64,000 nucleotides of DNA from Odontocerum albicorne (Eukaryota; Arthropoda; Insecta; Trichoptera; Odontoceridae). The notes below the pieces were generated by a model. The model saw only the letters and a list, made by a program, of their open reading frames with translations, was not told the DNA's origin and ran no database searches. This document shows positions 55,856 through 64,000 of the stretch, piece by piece. The DNA is taken from the NCBI GenBank assembly GCA_949825065.1, contig OX463859.1, positions 18,929,220 to 18,993,219 on the forward strand, in the 5' to 3' direction. Both the position numbers and the translations under genes were made by a program. Position 1 is the stretch's first letter; each line of letters begins with the position of its first letter.

Positions 55856-57540
55856 TGAAATCGATTACATCTTGTCAAACAAAAGATCTACTGTCCAAGA
55901 CTGCACTGTTCTCAACCGCTTTAAAACAGGCAGTGACCATCGCCTAGTAAGAGCCAAAATAAGGATCAATACCAAAACTGAACGTCTCAAAGTGGTTAAG
56001 AAAAAGGAGAAAAGAATAATAAACAACGATCTACTTGCTAAAAACAAAAATGGATTCCAACTAGACAACAAAAATTGATTTGAAATCCTTAGCGAACCAG
56101 AGCTTCCGATTACAATAGAATCAATAGCAGAACAGATAGTACAGAGTGCAACAAACTACGGCGGCTCATATTCCCAAAATGAATCAAAATTGTCGCAGGA
56201 AACGTTAGATCTTATGAAACAAAGAAGAAAAATGATATCTACACAACCCGCTTCTACATCACCATTTTTCTCAGAGATCAATAGAATGCTACCCTATACA
56301 ATTTTTTTACTAAGATCTTAACTAACCGACTCTCGAGTACTTTTGACACGAACCAACCACGAGAACAGGCTGGATTCAGGAAGGGTTTCAGTACTATGGA
56401 TCATATTCAGGTGCTGCGGGAAATAATAGAACGATGAGAGGAATACGAACTCCCTCTGTACCTAGCCTTTGTGGACTACGAAAAGGCATTTGATTCAGTC
56501 AAAAAAACTGCCATACTAGTAGCTCTAAAGACACGAGGCATTGATATAGCATACATTCAATTGTTCAATAACATCTATAAGGTTGCAACAGCAAAAATAC
56601 ATCTCCACAAATCCTCGGAAACCTCCGGAATCGGTAAGCGAGTTCGTCAAGGAGACACTATTTCTCCAAAATTATTCACAGCTACACTTGAATACATATT
56701 TAAAAACTAGAATGAGAAAATAAAGGCTTGGTGATTGATGGAAAATACCTGAGCCATTTGAGATTTGCAGACGATATCGTTATATTCTCACAAAACCCGT
56801 ATGATCTTCAGCACCAACTGCAAGAATTGGCAGAGGTCAGCAAAGGAGTTGGTTTAAAAATCAATATATAAAAAACCAAATATATGATGAACGGCTTTGG
56901 TACCCCAAAACCAATAAACGTAGATGGAAAGCCGCTAGAACTTGTCTAGGAATATGTGTATCTGGGCCAACTTATTTCCTTTGTAGGTGGCATATCGGAG
57001 GAAATAGCACGAAGGACAAAACTAGCGTGGAGCTCATTTGAACGTTTGAACAACATCTTCAAAAGTAATCTCCTAATATCCTTGAAGCGAAGGGTCTACA
57101 ATCAGTGCATTCTTCCAGTACTTACGTATGGCTGCGAGACATGGACGCTCACAGTAAAGAACACACAAAAGCTCCAGACCGCACAAAAGGGCATGAAGAG
57201 ATGCATGTTGGGATATACTAAAAGAGACCGTAAACACCTGGATTCGCAATATAACAAAGGTAGAATACGTTATAAAGGTGTGCAAAAGAATGAAGTGGCA
57301 ATGGGCTGGACACGTATCCAGAATGTCAGACTCCCGATGGATATCCGAAATAATCCAATGGTACCCATGAGGCATAAAGAGGCCCAGAAGAAGACCGAAG
57401 GTACGCTGTATATATGAAATCAGGAAGCATTGCAGCATAACAGTGCATCAGCGAGCAAAAAACTGAACTATTAGGAGTCAACTTGGGGAGACCTTCATCC
57501 AGCAGTGGATTGACCCTGGTTGACAATGATGATGATATAT
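55845..57540 (+). pseudogene. RTE retrotransposon: endonuclease end, RT and C-terminus
   Basis: The order is right. First comes the last part of the APE-type endonuclease (EIDYILSNKRSTVQDCTVLN, then TGSDHRLVRAKIRI, 55857-55975). Then come a linker with a deletion near 56300, RT motifs (DYEKAFDSVKKTAI at 56476; RQGDTISPKLF at 56648; FADDIVIFS at 56764, with both catalytic Asp), and the C-terminal block (YVYLGQLIS, LAWSSFERLN, ILPVLTYGCETWTLTV, MKWQWAGH). It ends QQWIDPG followed by GATGATGAT. The intact protein would nick target DNA and reverse transcribe its own RNA there. Stops (for example near 56088, 56440 and 56710) and frameshifts near 57245 make it dead. It starts inside the endonuclease, so it is 5' truncated. 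Confidence 0.88.
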
Positions 57541-58260
57541 ATGTGTGTATATTATTATGCATATATATTACATACGTATAATGTATTTTAAATGTAAACA
57601 ATTGTTGTATTTTTCAATGTAATTGGGCTAAGCATGTATTGAGAAAATAAATAAATAAACGTCACCTGATTCCTCTCGACGCATACACATACACTTCCTC
57701 AACTGCAGGTAGTTGTTCTAGAGGCTAAGTAGTTTTAATGAAACTGTGCTTATACTTCAACCAAGAGATTCAAGGTACATGACTTTATTTGCTCCAGACA
57801 TTGCTGGCGTATTTACTTGCTGAAAAAGGCAAGGCCAGTCCTAAAGACTTGGTTGCAGAGTATTTTGCTAACATAGTTTTTCATGAACTAAATTAAACTA
57901 GTTTGCATGTTGTGTGAGAGGCCTTTGCAAAACCTGTTTCTGTATAAAAAAATTGATAAATACTTTTTTCGTAATCAGAATGAAGTTTAACCAAAGCAAA
58001 AACTATGCTGGAGTACTTCGATAAATGTGGTGAAAATACATATCTTGCATATAATATCTTTAAATGTATGATAGAGTTAGGGATGTCGGAGAAAATATAA
58101 CTGTTTTTAAGATGAATAATCGGTAGAATTACGATTTTTTTTGAGATTTTAAGAATAAAATGCCAAAGACTTACGAAATTAATATATTTATCAGAAATGA
58201 CTAGATATACTTCGGAGATAACTGATAAATAACATGTATGTTATAGATGTGAATAAGGTT
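57541..58260. other. RTE tail and unassigned AT-rich sequence
   Basis: Short TA/TG runs follow the RTE 3' end (57541-57600). The rest holds nothing recognised. Confidence 0.4.
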
Positions 58261-58264
58261 TTTA

Positions 58265-58350
58265 TTATACCTATCCAAAAATATGTAGCGTTCTGTCCTC
58301 TTTGCTTATTTCAAAAGAGACACGATGTGATGGTATGTATGTATTAGTAT
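58265..58350 (+). mobile_element. LINE family B 3' tail
   Basis: The piece ends CACGATGTGATGGTATGTATGTATT, the family signature. The short coding relic before it reads like CSVLSSLLISK. Confidence 0.5.
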
Positions 58351-58769
58351 TAATATTTTATTACGATTCATTTCGTTTTTAAATAAATTCGTCCAGTTAT
58401 ATAATAAATTCTCAATTATTCTGTATATTTAATTTATTTTCTAAATATACAATATTTCTACCATATTGTTTAAGCTTTCATACGCACATAGTAATTTATC
58501 TCTTATTTTATTCAATACACCTTTTTATCCCCTTTTCCCCGTCGATACGAACGATTCATAGAAAGGTTTTCGTAAATACGCACTGGGTAAGAGGAATCAA
58601 TGTGTTCGGTAGCATGAAAATGTATTTTATTATTAGGCCTGGGCATTCATATGGATTCACAGAAGATGTTGTAATATCGAAAAATACAATGTTATGATAT
58701 CGAGAAAAATATGATGAATTACACTACAGAACTGTGAACGTTAATACTGTTTACTTTGTATTGAGAGCG
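58351..58769. other. Unassigned AT-rich sequence
   Basis: Nothing recognised. Confidence 0.35.
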
Positions 58770-58771
58770 AG

Positions 58772-58850
58772 TACTTTATCCGTGGCCTAGTAGAAGGCTT
58801 GTCTTCTACCTGCGGGTTTAGAGTTAATTTGCCGGTAGTAACCTTACAAT
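58772..58850 (+). mobile_element. tRNA-like SINE head fragment
   Basis: CCGTGGCCTAGTAGAAGGCT holds an A box like that of SINE-A. The B box is degraded (GGTTTAGAGTTAA). Confidence 0.45.
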
Positions 58851-59034
58851 AAAAAGATGTCCCATTCTAGTTCATTTCATAAATTCTTCTTGGTCGATTC
58901 CTCAAATCTGAGGTTTGATATCTCTCCGGTCCATATGTACATTTTAACTTATTCAAGGTGGAGAAAGTATTAAAAAAATATCTACGATATTGCTTTATAA
59001 CTGACTTTGGTGTCTGTTCATGGCTTATTTTTTA
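58851..59034. other. Unassigned sequence
   Basis: Nothing recognised. Confidence 0.3.
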
Positions 59035-59745
59035 TTTTATTTATGATACACATAACAATAAATACATACACTTTGCAAAAAAAATAACAGGTAATTTAAT
59101 TTCGACACATAATTTTAATGGATCTGGGTTTGTTACCTTCCATTTGTCGTGTCCCTAGTAAACTAGGCTTTTGCCTGTATCTCACTCAGGATATAATTAA
59201 TCTTACTTAGTTTATACGAGCCATGCTTGGACTTTATTCCTTGAGCGTACGAAGGTATCTTCGAATCCTCGTTTACGTAGTCAGGCTCGTTCGAGCATTA
59301 ATTACCGTTAAATGTTCTTAACATTCACACTAGACTGCGCCGGCAGGAACTGTTCTTAATCACGCATGCAAGAACGGGTCTCACTGCTGCGAGGTCTGTT
59401 AGAAAGGCCTTTACTCTTGACAAATTTCATATCATATTTCATATTACATTGTCAAAAGTAAAATAAAATATTCCTTTCTTCTATATTCATATGTCCCGTT
59501 ATTCACAATCTTCTATTATCCATACTTCTCACTTGACTTGATCCAACTACGTTTTACTCAGTCTATCTCTTCCACATATATTTCCTTAGTGAGATACAGG
59601 CAAAAGCCTTGTTTACTGAGGACACGACAAATGAAAGACAGACTCAGCTCCATTAAAATTGTGTGTCCAAATTAAATTACCTGTTGTTTTTTTCGCAAAT
59701 CATGTATATTTCTTGTCATGTGTAAAATAAATAAATAAAAAAAAA
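59035..59745. repeat. Inverted pair of repeat family D, ~160-bp arms
   Basis: The left arm (59035-59198: TAATTTTAATGGATCTGGGT, CATTTGTCGTGTCC, AGGCTTTTGCCTGTATCTCA) pairs with the right arm (59583-59745: TGAGATACAGGCAAAAGCCT, GGACACGACAAATG, CATTAAAATTGTGTGTCC). The ~385-bp middle holds a family G piece. It may be a foldback transposon. A lone arm is at 8695-8815. Confidence 0.75.
59337..59470. repeat. Dispersed repeat family G
   Basis: GGAACTGTTCTTAATCACGC, AAGAACGGGTCTCACTGCTG and CTGTTAGAAAGGCCTTTACT align with 44440-44530. Confidence 0.55.
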
Positions 59746-60039
59746 TATTTTGCATTTCTGACATGTGTACTCCCTTAGTCATTATTTTGTGGTTCATTCT
59801 TTTCACATGTCCGAACCATTAAAACGCTTCTTTCTTAATTTTTCTTAAAACATCAATTTTATTCATTCAATGGTCGCATCTGACTGAAAATGTCAATTTG
59901 ATATTATTGGACAAAAAAAATGAAACTCAAATATGCTGGCAATATTATTTCAGGTGAAGAAGCCATAACACCCACACCAGTCTAGTGTGTATAGGCATGG
60001 TTTAAGTCTCTTACCCTTTTTTACTTATTTACGTTAGAG
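59746..60039. other. Unassigned sequence
   Basis: Nothing recognised. Confidence 0.3.
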
Positions 60040-60112
60040 TATCATCGGGAATCGAACCTGAAGTCAATCGTCGAAGTCAAGTGTTTTATCAACTAAGCCA
60101 TGAAGGTTGTAA
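60040..60112 (-). mobile_element. tRNA-like SINE head
   Basis: On the minus strand CTTCATGGCTTAGTTGATAA is an A box and CAGGTTCGATTCCCG a perfect B box (plus strand 60048-60062). It is in tRNA-like spacing, but the cloverleaf does not fold. Confidence 0.65.
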
Positions 60113-60179
60113 ATGATGATGATAAAGTGGATTGACAAATTAATAAGAGTATTATCACAAGATGAACTTTACCAGATTG

Positions 60180-60345
60180 GAGCAATTGTGTTTTCGGGTA
60201 TCATAAGGAATTCTACGTCAAAGATTTTTAACCAGAAGGCTCGATTACTGGTACCGAAAATGAATTTTTTTCTCGGCTACACTCTTCAATATATCAGAAT
60301 TACCAATTCAGAAGTGTTGAAGGGTACCATACAAATGACAAATAA
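60180..60345. repeat. Dispersed repeat family E
   Basis: GTGTTTTCGGGTATCATAAGG and CTACACTCTTCAATATATCA match pieces at 26467 and 12574. It is adjacent to a SINE head, so it may be that SINE's body. Confidence 0.45.
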
Positions 60346-60975
60346 ATTGTATTGATAGTGAGACAATGTGTCTGTGAAGCAAATATTAGATAAAATTAAA
60401 ATACTTCCTGAAAAAACCAAACGAATCCATGAAAAATAAAACGAAAACGTGTTTTACAAATAGAACAACATTTAATCACATTTCTAAAAATGTCGAGAGT
60501 TTTTACATGTAATAGAGTTATAAAGTTTTTTTTCAAATAAGTTGGACTGTTTGGGGATAAAGAGTGGTGGCAAATTAATATTTATATTAATATTCTTCAG
60601 TATGATTGATTTACTTTTCCAACGCACAAGGGTAAGTAAAATTTATTAAAAATATTATTGTGGAATAAAAACAGACACATTTTTTTATGGTAAATGTTTT
60701 AGAAAAAAAAAACTTTTAATTCAATCAAAATAATTAATTTCACAATGGTTTTTGGAATGAAATTAACAAACTAACTTTTATCGAATGTTTTGGTTTAACT
60801 TTGTGGAACTCCATTTTAGAATATTTAACAATAAATTACTTAGTTACGTCAATAATTACCCAGTAAATTAGTGAAATAACTTTAATTTAATAATATATTA
60901 TTTAAAAAAGTAAATTTCAAATTATCACATTTTTTGTCTTTTACGATATGACTTTTAATTGTCAAAATCCGTGCC
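60346..60975. other. Unassigned AT-rich sequence
   Basis: Nothing recognised. Confidence 0.4.
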
Positions 60976-60977
60976 CT

Positions 60978-61045
60978 TGTTGATAATAAGCCTGCCCCTT
61001 AACCGGGGGTATGAGTTCAATTCTTATTATTACCCAGTATTTTTA
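60978..61045 (+). mobile_element. Degenerate tRNA-like head
   Basis: TAATAAGCCTGCCCCTTAACC then GAGTTCAATTCTTATT resembles the anticodon-to-B-box part of a SINE head. Confidence 0.35.
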
Positions 61046-61639
61046 AAAGGATTTTAGTTTACTTATTATTTGAGGTTTTGTTAAATAAAGTGTTTGTCAG
61101 AAGAGACATCTATTTAGCAATGAACATGTTTGGTTGTTATGTAAACAACGAAAGAGTTAAGCTGTTTTAATATGCTTCAACATCGAAATTCGAGATTTAT
61201 CATCTCTGGGCGACTTACAATTATATTTATACATATTTTTTCGATATAACTCGTGTTTGATAATATTTTTTTTAAATATATATGCCATACAATAGAGAGA
61301 TTGGTGATACAAGTGAAGATGGAAGAATTCCGATCAAACGGCAGATCACAAATGTGATGGATAGCAATCAACAGTAAGGAATGCAATCAACAGATCACTT
61401 GAAAGTGTTTTAGAAATGGTACGTAAAATTATTTCTGCAGTGCGGTCATTTTGGCCGTGAGATCAAGTTCAATCATCATAACTGAACGCTTATTAGCATA
61501 ACGAATAAAAATTAATACATGTAAGATTAATAGGCAAATTGCATGAGAGATATAAAGAGAAATAACTCAGAATAAATATTGCTGTATGAAAATTCAAGGT
61601 GGTATAAAAGCATGAAAGGAAAAATAAATGTTATATAAG
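61046..61639. other. Unassigned AT-rich sequence
   Basis: Nothing recognised. Confidence 0.4.
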
Positions 61640-63000
61640 GATAAGTAAGAAAAGATTAGAGCAGATTGAACTTTTTTGCTTTTTAAGTAGTTTTTTTATA
61701 GATGATGGAAGACTTATGAAGGATATTGAATGGCGGTAGCGATAGAAAACAATCAATGGGACACTAAAAAATATATACTCAAACCGGAGAGTTTAGAAAT
61801 CTGCCAAGATAGTCGACAACATAATTTAAATACCAAATTTGATGTATGGAAGTAAAACGTGGATGTGAAACAGGACTTAAAAGACTTTAATAAATTGGTG
61901 CACTTAAAATGATACACAGGTTGACAATGAATGAAATAATACAGAATGTCCCAACTTTGATGCGTGGGAATGAAACATGGAGGAGACAAATACTGATGGG
62001 AGTCGAATAAATGCTGCAGAAATGCATACATTAAGAAGAATACATGGGGTGACAAGATAAAGGGTCTTTCAAATTGAGCGTATTTTTTAATTCTTAGAAA
62101 AACACAGATGGCGTTGAGAACTTGCCTGGGTCTTGTGATATTTGAGAAGTGTAATGTATGACATTAATAAAAATGGAGTCGTAACATATTTAATACAACA
62201 ACGCGTTCAAATTGTTGAATTATTTTCTGTATTGTACTCTCCCGAAACGGTGATGTTAATTGCCCACCAAGATAATGTTATCTGACACCGTTGGACTATT
62301 TTTTCTGGACTTACGTAAAAAAACTAGGTCTATAAGAATGACCCCTAATCAATTCCTGAGCTGGAAGACGAAATTATTTGCGTTATTGGTGAGTTAGAAC
62401 CGCAATTATGCCAAAATGTCATCGAAAATTTTGACAAAAGAGTGGACATCTGTGGAGCTGCAAGTGGTAGACATTTAGCGGATATTGTTTTTTGTGTTTA
62501 AATGTCATACATTATGCTTCAATGATCAATAAAAAGTTTTTTGAAATCAAAGCAAATGGTGTGTTTTATTCAAGAATTGAAAAAAAAATAGAATTAAAAA
62601 AACCGCTTAATTTGAAAGACTCTATATGACAGAATACGGAATGAAGTGACTAGGGATGAGTGCGAACTTTAGGCTGATGTGTTGATTGAAATATATAATA
62701 CACTTTGAGATGATTTGGATACGTGGAACGAATGAATGAAGAAATGCAGTAGAGGAAAACCAAATTATAGTAGACAACTTGGTAGAGGAGAACCAATGAA
62801 AATGTGGATATATCAAGTGTATGATATTTTGAAAGAAGAAAATGTAAAAAGTCACATAAATCGTAGGAACTTTATGGAAGGTGTATGGATGTAGAAGAGA
62901 CAAAATGTGTGTGTCGCAATAGGAAAATACAGCACTCGAACTACCCCGAAAGGGAAACCGCGTGATGGTATGTAATATATATATATATGCGTGATATGTC
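61640..63000 (+). pseudogene. LINE family B, longest copy, split by a MITE
   Basis: The left part (61640-62059) reads DDGRLMKDIE, NNQWDTKKYILKPESLEICQ and TKFDVWK (the FKYLG to YGSETW region), then GGAGTCGAATAAATGCTGCAG. After the MITE (62060-62624) it continues at 62625 with GACAGAATACGGAATGAAGT, MWIYQVYDILKEE and DVEETKCVCR. It ends GCGTGATGGTATGTAATATATATA. Frames are heavily broken and no catalytic motif survives. Confidence 0.7.
62060..62624 (+). mobile_element. MITE of Tc1/mariner type, 565 bp
   Basis: It starts AAGGGTCTTTCAAATTGAGCG and ends with the inverted CGCTTAATTTGAAAGACTCTA. Flanking TA lies at 62058-62059 and 62625-62626. With the insert and one TA removed, the LINE-B sequence is restored. 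The transposase relic on the plus strand includes a CLTPLDYFFWTYVK-like segment (near 62280), IPELEDEIICVIGELEPQLC and KRVDICGAASG. It matches 20636-21176. Confidence 0.9.
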
Positions 63001-63197
63001 AAATGTAACCAATGTATTTTTTTTAAATCCGGTTCAATGCGTCTAAACAAATCAAGAAATAAATTACTTACAACTTTTTTTTTATCTCACCGTGTGATTA
63101 AATTTTAATGAATCACAATAAAGCCAAATTGAGTAAATCATATACGACATCGGAATATATGTTATGATATTTATTTAAGTGTTCCCTTTCACTCTCT
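63001..63197. other. Unassigned sequence
   Basis: Nothing recognised. Confidence 0.3.
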
Positions 63198-63257
63198 CTT
63201 CTAAATGTAGCTACAGTCAACAACATCTAGCTCGTTCACTGTAGCTACATTTAGAAG
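63198..63257. repeat. Perfect 20-bp inverted repeat, 20-base loop
   Basis: CTTCTAAATGTAGCTACAGT (63198-63217) is the exact reverse complement of 63238-63257. Confidence 0.97.
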
Positions 63258-63600
63258 TAACACCGACTTCTATCATATAACCTAGTATGTTAATAAGAAT
63301 TGGCGGAGAATATAACATATTTATGTTATGACTGTCCGAGAGGATGGTACCTAAATTAACTGAGGAATGAGTGATTTATTTTTTCCATATTTTTTATATA
63401 TTGGGTGTTAACATAAGTTGTGTCCGTTTTTTTTTCAATTTAAAAATGAGCACCAAAAGTAAAACAAAATGGTAAAGGTTATACGTCATTTGAAAGAAAA
63501 TTTTCTGCTCTACAAGATGTTGTGTTTGCTTTTACGTTACATATATTATTTAATTTGATTACAAGCCTTCAAAATGGAATGTCAAGTAAACGAAAGTGAG
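63258..63600. other. Unassigned; probable 5' part of the mariner insertion
   Basis: GACTGTCCGAGAGGATGGT (63328) recurs near 3702. The transposon end was not identified. Confidence 0.35.
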
Positions 63601-63605
63601 CATTT

Positions 63606-63935
63606 TCGACACCTCCAGTGGACTTCGATAAGGACCGCTTAAACCATATTATTCACGAAGATCCCCTTCAAACCACCGTAGAATTGGCTGAGCAGATGAA
63701 TTGTAGTCACATGACTGTATGCCGCCATCTTAAATCAATGGGAAAAGTTCAGATGTTCGGTGCTCGGGTTCCACATGTTTTGAGTGAAAACAACAAAAAT
63801 CAACGTTCGACAATTTCTGCTGGTTTGCTCGCGCGTCATCGAGCTACGCATGACCACAAGCAAAGGTTCCTTTACCACATCATTACTGGTGATGAAAAAT
63901 GGTTTGAAAATGGTGATGAAAAAAAAATGTAGATG
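63606..63935 (+). pseudogene. Mariner-like transposase fragment
   Basis: A 104-codon open stretch reads DFDKDRLNHIIHEDPLQTTV, ELAEQMNCSHMTVCRHLKSM (helix-turn-helix), GARVPHVLSENNKNQRSTIS and ITGDEKWF (63882-63905). TGDEKW contains the first catalytic Asp of the mariner DDE/D domain. The protein would bind the element's inverted ends and cut and paste it at TA sites. The N-terminal helix-turn-helix is missing, and the frame ends just after the first catalytic Asp, where an inverted piece begins. The copy is non-functional. Confidence 0.85.
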
Positions 63936-63937
63936 AA

Positions 63938-64000
63938 AAATGTTTGAAGGGGACCTTCATGAATATGGTTTAAGCGGTCCACTTCGAAAATATCGCGAGC
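63938..64000 (-). mobile_element. Inverted mariner piece at window edge
   Basis: The minus strand reads TTTCGAAGTGGACCGCTTAA, ACCATATTCATGAAGG and CCCCTTCAAAC. This matches plus-strand 63618-63675 (CTTCGATAAGGACCGCTTAA). A second mariner fragment, or an inversion, continues beyond the window. Confidence 0.8.

Overview
This window looks like intergenic DNA from an arthropod nuclear genome, most likely an insect. It is AT-rich and repeat-dense, and I found no host protein-coding gene with recognisable exons. The mixture supports the assignment: tRNA-derived SINEs, several families of non-LTR retrotransposon fragments of kinds common in insects, a Jockey-like fragment, a Helitron, a Transib-type transposon, mariner-like pieces and a young LTR element. 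The only intact conventional gene I can defend is a tRNA-Arg(UCU) at 21855-21927. The species cannot be named from the sequence alone.

Layout. 1-13 kb: fragments of LINE family A (3' end containing GCCCGCCAGATTGTAT) and LINE family B (3' end GATGGTATGTATGTA), SINE-B, a 38-bp tandem array (5.1 kb) and a ~140-bp array (8.6-9.6 kb). 14.46-16.32 kb: an internally deleted Transib-like DNA transposon with 40-bp inverted ends, a CGACT target duplication and a RAG1-like transposase C-terminus. 16-32 kb: more LINE-A and LINE-B fragments, a long foldback at 18.7 kb, a 541-bp MITE inside LINE-B (20.6 kb), the tRNA, SINE-A copies, short minisatellites and a Jockey-like 3' end (32 kb). 33.1-34.3 kb: a satellite made from SINE heads, in a 92-bp class and a ~200-bp class. 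38.0-42.7 kb: a decayed Helitron on the minus strand (Rep and helicase). 44.7-57.5 kb: two RTE fragments head to head. One carries a TA microsatellite at its tail and is split by a 10.4-kb LTR retrotransposon (45067-55430). That element has indistinguishable 1449-bp LTRs, a gag-like ORF and a broken protease, but no reverse transcriptase or integrase that I can see. 58-64 kb: LINE-B carrying a second MITE copy (565 bp) at what looks like the same internal site, inverted repeats, and a mariner-like transposase cut by the window edge.

How the parts relate. Most features are parasites of parasites: the LTR element sits in an RTE copy, the MITE sits in LINE-B, and SINE-A shares its 3' tail with LINE-A, its probable source of reverse transcriptase. 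The most unusual structure is the 5.6-kb non-coding interior of the LTR element. It is largely built from four tandem arrays whose units fold as hairpins. In two of the arrays the stems show compensatory base changes between units, as expected if the RNA fold is selected. All family names (A, B, D, etc.) are local labels for this window.
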